This document shows, piece by piece, positions 16,733-23,653 of a DNA stretch of 48,892 bases. This DNA comes from CAZYAK01 sp964403335 (GTDB lineage Bacteria > Patescibacteriota > Gracilibacteria > Peribacterales > Peribacteraceae): positions 1 to 48,892 of the forward strand of contig CAYOFI010000011.1 of NCBI GenBank assembly GCA_964403335.1, written 5' to 3'. Positions within the stretch are counted from its first letter, which is position 1. The number at the start of each line of letters is the position of its first letter. The position numbers and the translations under genes are program-made. The notes beneath the pieces are model-generated. The model had not been told where the DNA came from. It did no database searches and was given only the letters and a program-made list of their open reading frames with translations.

Positions 16733-17849
16733 CAACGACATCGATCCCCGCTGGCAAACCAGTACGGACCGGGCATCCCCAACGGGTCCGGTGCATGTGC
16801 ATGTGGAAGGCGCGGGCGGATTCCGCAGCGTCTCCCGCACACCGGCAGCCATCGCGGGCGTATTGCTTGTGTGCGCCGTTGGATTTTTGGCGTTCCGCGG
16901 CTGGGATGCGCTCCCCGCGCAGCTCAACAGCACGTCATCCTCCTCTGCGTCGTCATCCCAAACCGGCGCGACGATTCACCTGACAACACTGGGCGCCAAT
17001 CCGCCCACCGTCACCGTGAAACCGGGCGAGACCATCGTGTTTATCAATGACACGAAAAGCCCGCAGATTTTGAAATCGGACAACTTGCAGGGCGCAGACG
17101 GCAAAGCGCTGTACACGCCCGCGATCTTCGAAAACGCCCGCTACTCCTTTGTGGTCGGTGAACAACCGAACGGGGAAAAATCCTTCGCCTCCATCGTCGA
17201 TGCCGCCATCACCGGCAAAGTGGTGGTGAGCACAACCGGCCCGAGCACGAGCTCCGCCCGGTCATCGTCACGATCATCGTCCGGAGTCAAAAACGGTTGT
17301 GCGCAGCCGCTGGGACCGACCGATGGCGTCAATCTGCCTCCGGGTGAATGTGAATTTGCAGGATCGGGCGGTTCGGACAGAAACACGTCCGGAGCCACGT
17401 CATCCTCACGCTTCGGCACCAATGCCAATTCCGGTGGATCAGGAAACGCAACTTCAGGAGCAAACGGTGGTGCGGGAACGGGAGCAAATGGAAATGGAAC
17501 GGGAAATGGCGGAACCAATGGGAACGGTGATGGAACAGGAAACGGAACGGGAAATGGCGATAGCAGCGGGAATGGAACAGGCACGGGAAACGGCTCCGGA
17601 GGAATTGGGAACGCCAACGGTGGCGACAATGGCGACGGCAACGGAAACTCCATCCCCACCAACCCCAACACCGTGGGCAACGGTCAGGGCGGTTCCAATA
17701 CGTATGGAACGATCGAGAATCCCAACAGCCGCACATCCAACCGCCCGCCAAGCCAAGCCGAGACGGGACCGGGGTTTGCCCTGGCAGTTGCTTTGATACT
17801 GAGCGTTGCGGCGATGTGTGTTGTGCACCGCAAGCAGATCTTGGGCTGA
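16725..17849 (+). CDS. Cupredoxin-like protein with Gly/Asn-rich stalk
   Basis: 374 aa. The start ATG at 16725 overlaps the cohesin gene stop by 8 nt, so it is translationally coupled. A TM helix at about 42-58 is followed by a Ser-rich linker and a cupredoxin-like beta domain (about 83-170; VTVKPGETIVFINDTKSPQIL). The usual copper-binding His and Cys are not visible, so it is probably a structural fold rather than a copper protein. Then come a Ser/Arg linker, a short Cys-containing segment (CAQPLGPTDG...GEC) and about 100 residues of low-complexity Gly/Asn/Thr (GNGTGNGDG type). A second TM helix (about 346-366) and a basic end follow. This would form an external loop tethered at both ends. 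Confidence 0.72.
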   Translation: MSDNDIDPRWQTSTDRASPTGPVHVHVEGAGGFRSVSRTPAAIAGVLLVCAVGFLAFRGWDALPAQLNSTSSSSASSSQTGATIHLTTLGANPPTVTVKPGETIVFINDTKSPQILKSDNLQGADGKALYTPAIFENARYSFVVGEQPNGEKSFASIVDAAITGKVVVSTTGPSTSSARSSSRSSSGVKNGCAQPLGPTDGVNLPPGECEFAGSGGSDRNTSGATSSSRFGTNANSGGSGNATSGANGGAGTGANGNGTGNGGTNGNGDGTGNGTGNGDSSGNGTGTGNGSGGIGNANGGDNGDGNGNSIPTNPNTVGNGQGGSNTYGTIENPNSRTSNRPPSQAETGPGFALAVALILSVAAMCVVHRKQILG

Positions 17850-17865
17850 AGGTCTTTATAGCAAA

Positions 17866-17899
17866 AGAAAAGGCCGCGACTGCGGCCCTCTCCTTTTTT
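17866..17899. terminator. Bidirectional intrinsic terminator
   Basis: GGCCGC (17872-17877) pairs perfectly with GCGGCC (17882-17887) around a 4-nt loop. A T-rich tract ending in TTTTTT follows on the plus strand, and AAAAGAAAA precedes, giving U-rich tails in both directions. It lies between two convergent genes. Confidence 0.85.
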
Positions 17900-17913
17900 A
17901 TATGGCGATGGAA

Positions 17914-18552
17914 TTACTCGCTGAGCTCGCCCATGATTTCCACCGTCACATCGGCGGATACCGAGGACGAATTGCAGGCTTTCACAGTATTGCGGAACGT
18001 TTTCCAGGCGGACTTGCGCGTGTCGTCCCAGCCTTTGACCGCGACTTTCTTGGATTTCTTAAAGGAATCCCATGCGGCTTTCACGGCCTTGCGGCGCTGC
18101 TTGGCATCGGTCTGACCCCAGGCGGCGACGAGTGCGGACTTGCGGCTGGTGTAGGCCGCAACCATGTTCGTATTGAACGTGCCCCACGCGGAGATGAGGG
18201 CGGTCTCACGCGTTTCCACGTGACCCTGCACGCACTGATAATCGGTCTTCTTCTTGGACGACACCGAAGACGACTTGGAAGAAGCCATCGAGGACTTGGA
18301 AGACGAGGACCCGACGGACGATGCGACGGATGAATTCGCCGACGATCCCTGTGACGATGCCATCGAGGACACGGAACTGGAGGAAGCAACGGAAGAGATG
18401 ACCGACGATGCGACGGAAGAGGCCACACTCGCATTCACACTGGACGCGACGCTGGAGCTGGCACCTGCAGATGATTGCGCAAATGCCGGAGCAACGATGG
18501 ATGCTGCGAGCGCGAGCGACAATCCTGCAGAGGTAAGGGCAGAAATCCTCAT
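17914..18552 (-). CDS. Secreted Ser-rich protein, unknown
   Basis: 212 aa. The start at 18552 gives a clear signal peptide (MRISALTSAGLSLALAASIV, cleaved near AFA). About 85 residues of Ser/Ala/Val repeats follow (ASSVASSV units), the same linker style as in the cohesin protein. A C-terminal domain of about 110 residues is rich in Trp, Lys and Arg (VETRETALISAWGTFN, AVKAAWDSFKKSKK), with repeated AW(G/D/K) helices. Two Cys (one near 114 and one near 194) might pair. I do not recognise the domain. It converges on the cupredoxin-like gene across a bidirectional terminator. Confidence 0.75.
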   Translation of the reverse strand: MRISALTSAGLSLALAASIVAPAFAQSSAGASSSVASSVNASVASSVASSVISSVASSSSVSSMASSQGSSANSSVASSVGSSSSKSSMASSKSSSVSSKKKTDYQCVQGHVETRETALISAWGTFNTNMVAAYTSRKSALVAAWGQTDAKQRRKAVKAAWDSFKKSKKVAVKGWDDTRKSAWKTFRNTVKACNSSSVSADVTVEIMGELSE

Positions 18553-18924
18553 AGGGCACGGGGAGAAAAGGATAGAAAAACCACACGTTTGTACGCGTGG
18601 GATGAAGGAGACGACGACTCTAAACAATCGTTACCAGGATACTATTGACGTATTTTTTTTATATTTCAATACAACAATTGATCGTCCCGACACGATTGTG
18701 ATCAAGTGGCTGTGAACATAGCGGCGTAGCGACATCGCAGCGCCACTCAAAAAAAATTCATACATAGTGGTATCGAGAATATCGCGAAGCCGTATGAAAC
18801 GGTCCATCCCCTACGGGGCGGACCGCCTTGAAGACGAAGGGGGTTTTGGTATGTGTCTGCTTTTGCCCTGCCGCTTTTGCGGGGAAGGCAGAAGAGAAAG
18901 ATCGGGAATTATCAAAAGGAGGAA
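18553..18924. other. 372-bp stretch without a supported gene
   Basis: It contains the upstream region of the Ser-rich gene, a run of T followed by AT-rich DNA (18645-18675), a palindrome ATCGT...ACGAT (18681-18696), a stable nested hairpin 18706-18746 (GTGGC/GCCAC with an inner GGCG-GCGA/TCGC-CGCC stem) followed by eight A, and a second hairpin 18801-18824 (GGTCC/GGACC, CCCC/GGGG). No coding frame convinced me. A structured RNA is possible. Confidence 0.5.
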
Positions 18925-19269
18925 TCATGCGTACGCCAGTTCGCGTGAGGAAAATGCGGTGGTGTCCGGTTGATGACTGCGCATCGTCACTTTGCAGCCA
19001 AGTGATTGCAGTGCGCGTTGCAGTTCGCGATTGCGGCTCTCCAAGAACGAACGCCGGAGGACGACGTGCACCGATGCGCGCTCTTGATACGCGCGGACCC
19101 ATCCCATCAATTTTTCCATGGTGAGCTCCATGTCATCGATATTGTCATCGTCGTAACTATCCGAACGATGAAGCGAGCGGGCAGATGCCTCATTGGACCA
19201 GTCGACGATCACATGCGCGGCCTTGGTCCATCGTGGCGTCGCTGTGTTGGGGGTGGTGGGTGAAGTCAT
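18925..19269 (-). CDS. Short NYN/PIN-like nuclease-domain protein
   Basis: 114 aa. After about 15 residues the motif AAHVIVDWSNEA resembles the first strand and catalytic Asp of NYN (LabA-like) RNases (xxIDxxN). A helix, then VHVVLRRSFLESRNRELQRALQSLGCKVT look like the following strand-helix-strand of a Rossmann-like PIN fold. It is shorter than typical NYN proteins (about 150-180 aa), and the last acidic residues are not evident, so it may be truncated or divergent. A promoter (TTGATC 19298-19303, 16 bp, TACACT 19276-19281) gives a leaderless mRNA, and a 16-bp palindrome covers its -10. Assignment is tentative. Confidence 0.5.
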   Translation of the reverse strand: MTSPTTPNTATPRWTKAAHVIVDWSNEASARSLHRSDSYDDDNIDDMELTMEKLMGWVRAYQERASVHVVLRRSFLESRNRELQRALQSLGCKVTMRSHQPDTTAFSSRELAYA

Positions 19270-19275
19270 GTCCGC

Positions 19276-19303
19276 AGTGTACGCACGTACACCCGACGAT
19301 CAA
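19276..19303 (-). promoter_or_regulatory. Promoter with overlapping palindromic operator (NYN-like gene)
   Basis: On the minus strand TTGATC, 16 bp, TACACT; the start codon follows 6 nt later. The palindrome GTGTACGCACGTACAC (19277-19292) overlaps the -10 box. A second site with the same half-sites and spacing (GTGTA-N6-TACAC) lies at 19345-19360. Confidence 0.6.
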
Positions 19304-19344
19304 GTGCATTTTGGGAAACGCAGTGGCGGTTTTAACTGTGTATG

Positions 19345-19360
19345 GTGTAACTCCGTACAC
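19345..19360. promoter_or_regulatory. Second GTGTA-N6-TACAC operator-like site
   Basis: Same half-sites and 6-nt spacing as 19277-19292, with centres 68 bp apart. It lies 5 bp beyond the stop of the TfoX-like gene. Two spaced sites suggest cooperative repressor binding. Confidence 0.5.
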
Positions 19361-19364
19361 CCAC

Positions 19365-19676
19365 TTAAAATTTCGCTAACGCTTCAGCAATCAGTTCTTC
19401 TTCACTGTCATAGTCGGAAGCTTCCGGGTGTGTGATGAGGAGCCAGTTACGCATCACGCCGTCACCCGGATTGAAGTGCGCGTACACCTCCGCGTCCTCC
19501 GCAATTTTTTCCTCGACTCTTTCGGGTGGCAACTTGATGCCTAGTGCATCTTCATAGAGGAACGCAAAAAGTTTTTTGCCGCGATAGTACGACGGACTGC
19601 CGAATGTTTTGCGCTTGGAAAATCCTGCATCTTGCAGAAAGCGGTTGTCGGCCCAGTCGAGGAGATCATCACGCAT
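19365..19676 (-). CDS. TfoX/Sxy N-terminal-domain-like protein
   Basis: 103 aa single-domain protein. The pattern FGSPSYYRGKKLFAFLYEDALGIKLP, then HFNPGDGVMRNWLLI, resembles the TfoX N-terminal domain (FGG..Y..GK.FA.....L.LR......F.P.G....W..). Stand-alone TfoX_N proteins are common and mostly uncharacterised; competence control, known for enteric TfoX, should not be assumed. AGACTA on the plus strand (19683-19688; TAGTCT on the coding strand) lies 6 nt before the start, fitting a leaderless mRNA. The gene ends 5 bp from an operator-like palindrome and is followed by the NYN-like gene. Confidence 0.6.
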   Translation of the reverse strand: MRDDLLDWADNRFLQDAGFSKRKTFGSPSYYRGKKLFAFLYEDALGIKLPPERVEEKIAEDAEVYAHFNPGDGVMRNWLLITHPEASDYDSEEELIAEALAKF

Positions 19677-19688
19677 GGGATAAGACTA

Positions 19689-20345
19689 TCACGCCGATTC
19701 ATCGGCAAAGCGATATTCTTTTCTGGCTCGATGGACCGTAGATTCCACCCGAAAAGGCAGGCCTTGCGTCATTTTAACTAAGTACGGTCCGACCGCTCGT
19801 ATCGTGCTTTGATTGTACTTGGTTCGTATTTCCAATTGAGTCGCACTCAAGGCCTTTTGTGCGTCACATAAAACACAGAGTATTGCCATTTGTGAACGCA
19901 TAATCTGACTGTAGACCGGATGTCCTTCGCTGCGGCAGATATAGGGCAGAACGCGTTCAGAAAATAGAAGCTCTTTCTTCCTGTTCATGGAGAGCAGAGC
20001 GAATTTTTCCTGACCAGTTTCCGTTGTCTGGCGTCTTTCAAATTGCACCGTCGGTTCGTTGACGGCTATGCGCATGGCACGCTCTTGTTGATCCACACAA
20101 ATACACTCGATCACTTTTTGTCGTAATTCAAGCGGATCAAGAAGTTCAGTTGCTTTTTTTGCCTCTAAAAATTGATCTGCCGTCAGCAGTGACACAATAT
20201 GCTGCGTGGTGAAATATAATATTTGAGCGGCAACGTTTTTCTTCAGTGAGGCACTTTCAGAAAGCGATTTCACGCCGATCATATCCAACGAGGCAACGCA
20301 TGTGCGCAGCTGCTCTAAATCGACCTCAACCTGTTTTTTTGCCAT
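19689..20345 (-). CDS. Putative winged-helix DNA-binding protein
   Basis: 218 aa, family not recognised. Residues 1-70 are helical. The C-terminal ~75 residues (MAILCVLCDAQKALSATQLE, then TKYNQSTIRAVGPYLVKMTQ) fit a winged-helix layout: helix, turn, recognition-like helix, then a beta wing (LPFRVESTV...KEYRFA). No sensor domain or TM is seen. An extended -10, TGcTAGCAT, lies 9 nt before the start codon (-10 at 20355-20360). The next upstream gene has a similar architecture and a similar TGcTAGC promoter motif, suggesting a diverged pair. Confidence 0.55.
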   Translation of the reverse strand: MAKKQVEVDLEQLRTCVASLDMIGVKSLSESASLKKNVAAQILYFTTQHIVSLLTADQFLEAKKATELLDPLELRQKVIECICVDQQERAMRIAVNEPTVQFERRQTTETGQEKFALLSMNRKKELLFSERVLPYICRSEGHPVYSQIMRSQMAILCVLCDAQKALSATQLEIRTKYNQSTIRAVGPYLVKMTQGLPFRVESTVHRARKEYRFADESA

Positions 20346-20383
20346 AGGCGCGGGATGCTAGCAAGCACTCATAATCATGGCAA

Positions 20384-20932
20384 TCAACTTCTCTCTCCTT
20401 CTATAGCATCTCTCACTCCTGCCGCCGTGCTTCCCAGGATCTGAGCCGTACGGGCTTGCGGCGCGGATTTGATAGTATATATGTCACCCTGTTCCGTGAT
20501 GACAAAAGGCGAGTGAATGGCGAGAGACAGAAGAAGTGGCATGGTCGTGGTGATGCGCCCTTTCATACATCCTGCTCGCTCAGCCAGTTCCTGCGCCGTC
20601 ATTGTTCCCTTTTCCAACAATGCCAGTAGAAGGACAACTTCTACCCGCCTCAGTTTGCTATACGCTCCCGCTGCGCAGAGTTCCACCTGGGACGTGTCGA
20701 TACTAAACACAAATCCTGCAGTAAAATTTCCCTGCGATGGAGATGCCCGGACATATCCCGGCCTCTGCGCCAAAGTCAGCTGCGTCTTCTTTTCCATTTT
20801 CCGCGCATCCAATTTGCAGTTCCCGATAGTGTACGTCTGAGGCAGTTGCTCGGCCTCTTCTTTCCCAGCCACAACGCCGGACTTCACGACATCGCCAACA
20901 GGTTCGATCTGCTCGCTCACAGGATCTCTCAC
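20384..20932 (-). CDS. Putative winged-helix protein, possible partner of neighbour
   Basis: 182 aa, not recognised. Residues 95-155 (VEVVLLLALLEKGTMTAQEL, GCMKGRITTTMPLLLSLAIHS, FVITEQGDIYTI) look like a winged helix in the same position and order as in the neighbouring 218-aa protein. The N-terminal half is unremarkable. The start is uncertain: GTG 20932 gives 182 aa, an in-frame GTG lies four codons later, and the first ATG is at residue 46. The extended -10-like TGcTAGCGT overlaps the first GTG, which favours the second. It lies 38 bp upstream of its neighbour in the same orientation. Confidence 0.5.
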   Translation of the reverse strand: MRDPVSEQIEPVGDVVKSGVVAGKEEAEQLPQTYTIGNCKLDARKMEKKTQLTLAQRPGYVRASPSQGNFTAGFVFSIDTSQVELCAAGAYSKLRRVEVVLLLALLEKGTMTAQELAERAGCMKGRITTTMPLLLSLAIHSPFVITEQGDIYTIKSAPQARTAQILGSTAAGVRDAIEGERS

Positions 20933-21006
20933 GCTAGCACAACAACACGGTCACACAACAATTCAATCGTGTACTCTTCGATTGTGGCCTGATGACGCCA
21001 GAAGAA

Positions 21007-21582
21007 TCACTTCTGTACCGGATTCTTCGCGCGCGCATCTTTCAGCGCATTCGTCCACCAAAGCAGATCTGCCAAGACCGTATTCAATCGCCTATCCATA
21101 GCGGGATCTTTCGGCTTGCCGGTGTCATCGAACTGCGACCACACGCCCGGGAGCACCAAGGCTTCGCGCACGGATGCGATGTGCAATTCGGCCAGAACCA
21201 AGCGCAATTGTTCGGCTGCTCGCGCACCACCCGCTCCCCCGCCGTAACTGACCAAAGCCGCAGCTTTGTATTTCCATTCATGATAAATGCAATCGAGTGC
21301 GTTTTTGAGCGGGGCCGGATAGCCATGGTTGTACTCCGGCGTCACAATCAGATACCCATCACCCTCCGCAATTTTGTCCGCCCACTTTTTGATCACGTCA
21401 TCCTGATATTTTCCTCCCGAAGGCGGCTCGCCATGAAAGATCGGTAAATTCCATTCTTTCAAATCGAGCAGTTCGACCTCCATATCCCCTCTTTCTTTGG
21501 CAACGGATTCCGCCCACTTGGCAACTTTGTCTCCGAAGCGATTGTCACGTGTGGAGGCGAGGATGATTTGAATGCGCGGCAT
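21007..21582 (-). CDS. NADPH-dependent FMN reductase (flavodoxin-like)
   Basis: 191 aa. The flavodoxin-like FMN reductase family is clear from the N-terminal phosphate-binding loop (ILASTRDNRFGDKV) and the signature TPEYNHGYPAPLKNALD with YGGGAGGARA later. Members reduce FMN, quinones or azo dyes with NAD(P)H and often protect against oxidative stress. Size is typical. The protein should be cytosolic and dimeric. No partner gene is nearby. The upstream region shows TATTCT 11 nt from the start, slightly outside the usual leaderless spacing here. Confidence 0.88.
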   Translation of the reverse strand: MPRIQIILASTRDNRFGDKVAKWAESVAKERGDMEVELLDLKEWNLPIFHGEPPSGGKYQDDVIKKWADKIAEGDGYLIVTPEYNHGYPAPLKNALDCIYHEWKYKAAALVSYGGGAGGARAAEQLRLVLAELHIASVREALVLPGVWSQFDDTGKPKDPAMDRRLNTVLADLLWWTNALKDARAKNPVQK

Positions 21583-21670
21583 GGGTACGGAGAAGAATAC
21601 GGATACAAACGAGATGACGCTTGAAAAATGGAGAACTGTCGCGAGTATACGCCCGCGCTATACTCGACGC

Positions 21671-21928
21671 ATGAAACGTCCGCTCTGGTTCAAGGCAAAA
21701 CGGTATGGATGGGGCTGGACCCCGGCAACGTGGCAGGGGTGGCTGATCATTGCGGTGTTCATCGGATTGATCACCGGCAACGCGTATAGAATCGACAGCG
21801 GGTCACATTCGGCAATGGATGCTTTGCTGGTGTGGATTCCGGATACAGCTTTTCTCGTCACCGTACTGATCGCCATTTGTTGGTGGACAGGAGAGAAGCC
21901 CAAATGGCAGTGGGGTGGGAAAGAATGA
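21671..21928 (+). CDS. Small two-TM membrane protein, unknown
   Basis: 85 aa. It begins with a conserved-looking MKRPLWFKAKRYGWGWTPAT segment rich in aromatic and basic residues, followed by two hydrophobic helices (about 27-45 and 55-75) and a short Trp/Lys tail. Similar short proteins with a KRYGWGW N-terminus occur in many bacteria as uncharacterised membrane proteins. The start is set by TATACT (21659-21664) 6 nt upstream, giving a leaderless mRNA. It precedes the tRNA-Tyr promoter. Confidence 0.65.
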   Translation: MKRPLWFKAKRYGWGWTPATWQGWLIIAVFIGLITGNAYRIDSGSHSAMDALLVWIPDTAFLVTVLIAICWWTGEKPKWQWGGKE

Positions 21929-21951
21929 GGCAAATGAGAGCCTTTTGCCTG

Positions 21952-21980
21952 TTGAATACCAAGGATTTTTGGCCTAGAAT
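21952..21980 (+). promoter_or_regulatory. Promoter upstream of tRNA-Tyr
   Basis: TTGAAT (21952-21957), a 17-bp spacer and TAGAAT (21975-21980). Transcription would begin near 21987, about 95 nt before the tRNA, leaving a leader with a 7-bp perfect hairpin (GTCCGCC/GGCGGAC, about 22007-22022). Confidence 0.6.
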
Positions 21981-22082
21981 CGCCGCACGTGGGTCGACCT
22001 GTCTTCGTCCGCCTCGGCGGACTACGACAAGGCGAGTCACTCTGTCATCATTCATTCGTCGTTCTTTTCTGTCATCACGTGT

Positions 22083-22167
22083 GGGTCGATCGGATAGCGG
22101 CAATTCCGCCGCGCTGTAGACGCGGTGCCTTACGGCTTCGGGGGTTCGAGTCCCTCTCGGCCCACCA
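22083..22167 (+). tRNA. tRNA-Tyr (GTA anticodon)
   Basis: Cloverleaf folded by hand: acceptor GGGTCGA (22083-22089) pairs with TCGGCCC (22157-22163); anticodon stem CCGCG/CGCGG encloses loop CTGTAGA with anticodon GTA. A long type-II variable arm (GCC-TTAC-GGC) is expected for bacterial Tyr. The T arm is GGGGG-TTCGAGT-CCCTC (22140-22156). Discriminator A22164 and an encoded CCA (22165-22167) follow. The D stem is short (GGA/TCC). Confidence 0.93.
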
Positions 22168-22246
22168 ATCAATTCGAATACAAAACGATGTGTGAGGTTT
22201 GATGTCGTTGAAGGATATGTGAGGTTGATTGGTGGATTCTTTTTTA
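22162..22246 (+). terminator. Terminator whose stem includes the tRNA 3' end
   Basis: CCACCAATCAA (22162-22172) pairs perfectly over 11 bp with TTGATTGGTGG (22225-22235), followed by ATTCTTTTTT. The left arm contains the discriminator and CCA of tRNA-Tyr. The 52-nt loop has its own small stem (AACGA/TCGTT). Confidence 0.7.
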
Positions 22247-22249
22247 TTT

Positions 22250-22320
22250 GGGAGGAGGACCTCACACAAGGTGTCCCCCTTGGGGCCAACCCCTCCCTGT
22301 GGGGGGTATAAAATGTTTTG
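22250..22320. repeat. REP-like GC-rich repeat (copy 2, divergent)
   Basis: Reverse-complement segments such as CCCCAAGGGGGACACCTTG and GTGAGG align with copies 1 and 4, and CCCTCCCTGTGGGGGG matches the common CTCCCTGCGGGGAG core. It lies between the tRNA terminator and the end of the Fur-family gene. Confidence 0.6.
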
Positions 22321-22324
22321 AGGG

Positions 22325-22744
22325 CTACGCACACTCTCCGCACAACCCATAAAACTCCAACGAGTGACTCTGCACCGTGAAAGATTTTTCCTTGCGGATT
22401 TTTTTCTCGACGTGGTCCAGGTCGTGGGCCATTTCCACGTCTTGGACGGATTTGCAGGAAGTGCAGATCAAATGATGATGGTGATCTGCGTCCGCGATTT
22501 CGTAGCGCTTGGTGCCGTCTTTGAAGGTGACAGCACTCGCGATCCCCTTCTCTTCCAAGAATGCGAGTTCTCGGTAGACCGTCACTTTATTCGTCTCCAA
22601 TCCTTTTTTTTGGAGCATGGCGTGGAGTTCCGTGGCACCGAGCGGAGCCTGAACGGCGGTCAATGCCTGCACCACTGCCTTGCGGGCCGTCGTGATGCGG
22701 TGGCCGTTTTTCTTGAGCGCGGTGAGGATAGAAATCGAATCCAT
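22325..22744 (-). CDS. Fur-family metalloregulator, probably Zur
   Basis: 139 aa. The N-terminal winged helix (about 10-85; TELHAMLQKKGLETNKVTVY) and C-terminal dimerisation domain are typical of Fur. Metal ligands are visible: HHHH at 88-91, C94-TS-C97, a second pair C135-GE-C138, and His/Glu in between. Two CxxC pairs form the structural zinc site. It lies 15 nt downstream of a zinc-type binding protein gene in the same operon, which favours Zur (zinc repressor) over Fur or PerR, though identity cannot be decided from sequence alone. It probably autoregulates through the palindrome at 23677-23693. TATCCT lies 9 nt before the start as a possible internal promoter. Confidence 0.85.
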   Translation of the reverse strand: MDSISILTALKKNGHRITTARKAVVQALTAVQAPLGATELHAMLQKKGLETNKVTVYRELAFLEEKGIASAVTFKDGTKRYEIADADHHHHLICTSCKSVQDVEMAHDLDHVEKKIRKEKSFTVQSHSLEFYGLCGECA

Positions 22745-22759
22745 GAGAGGAGCAGGATA

Positions 22760-23647
22760 TCAGGAACACCGCATGGCCGTGCGGAGATTGGCGAGGTTTT
22801 GATTCATGATGGAGACGTAGTTTTCTTTTGCAGCGATCTGCTCGGCTGTCAGTCCTTCCAACGGATTAAGGACGAGGGCCGTGGCGCCGACTTCGGAAGC
22901 GAGTGTTTGTGCGAGTGCGGGGCTCACCAGTTCTTCAAAGAAAATATGCTTGATGCCTTTCTGCTCCGCAAGATCGGACAGTTCCGCCAAGCGTTTGGCT
23001 GACGGTTCTTCATCGGGTGCCAATCCTGCGATGGCGAGGGTCTGGAAGTTGTAGCGCAGCGCCAGATACCGGAACGCATCATGCGAGACGATCACCTCAC
23101 GAAGCGCACAATTTTCGAGTCCTGAACGGAACCGCGCATCAAGCGCCGTCAGATCGGCGATGAGCACTTCTGCATTGCCGTTATATGTTTTCGCATATGC
23201 AGGATCGGCTTCGATAAGCGCTTCGCGAATGTGCGCCACGTAGCCTCCGGCCAAAACGGGATCCAGCCAGGCATGCGGATCGGATGGCTGGGCGGGCGCG
23301 AAAGAATCTTCGATGCGCACCGTGACGACTCCTTCTTCTGATAATTCCGGAAGAATTTTATCGCCCCACGCATCTACTCCCCCGTTCATCACAAACACCT
23401 TGGCATCATGAATGGCCGCAATGTCGCGCGGGGACGGTTCAAAATCATGCGGTTCGATGCCGCCGGGGGTGATCTGCGTGACGTCGACGAGTGATCCGCC
23501 AATTTGCTCGGCAAAAAATGCGAGCGGATAGAAGCTCGCGGCGACGGATACCTGGTCCGTCGGGGTAACTTGAGGATCAGCCGGAGCTTGGCAGGCCGTC
23601 ACTGACAGGGCCAAGAGAAGAGCGATGGACGCGGTACGTAGCGACAT
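22760..23647 (-). CDS. ZnuA-like zinc/manganese-binding lipoprotein
   Basis: 295 aa cluster A-I solute-binding protein. A lipoprotein signal ends at C19 (SVTAC). Metal ligands are in place: H67 (GIEPHDFEPS), H125 (DPHAWLDP), H189 (VSHDAFRYL) and an acidic residue at 238-239 (FFEELVS). The His-rich flexible loop of many zinc binders is absent. No permease or ATPase gene adjoins it, so the transporter must be elsewhere or missing. It is the first gene of an operon with the Fur-family regulator. The promoter is TTGCAA (minus strand), 17 bp, TAGAGT, with a perfect palindrome over the -35, and the start codon follows the -10 by 6 nt. Confidence 0.88.
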   Translation of the reverse strand: MSLRTASIALLLALSVTACQAPADPQVTPTDQVSVAASFYPLAFFAEQIGGSLVDVTQITPGGIEPHDFEPSPRDIAAIHDAKVFVMNGGVDAWGDKILPELSEEGVVTVRIEDSFAPAQPSDPHAWLDPVLAGGYVAHIREALIEADPAYAKTYNGNAEVLIADLTALDARFRSGLENCALREVIVSHDAFRYLALRYNFQTLAIAGLAPDEEPSAKRLAELSDLAEQKGIKHIFFEELVSPALAQTLASEVGATALVLNPLEGLTAEQIAAKENYVSIMNQNLANLRTAMRCS

Positions 23648-23653
23648 AACGGC

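Noticed and set aside
15098..18929. A shared 13-mer GGAGGAATCATGC at 15098 and 18919
   Set aside because: Two matches of this length are expected by chance in a window of this size.
18915..19124. A 66-codon plus-strand frame starting at 18927 behind a near-perfect AAAGGAGG Shine-Dalgarno
   Set aside because: It is entirely antisense to the NYN-like gene, its product is Arg/Cys/Pro-rich as expected of an antisense frame, and the genome otherwise makes little use of Shine-Dalgarno sites.
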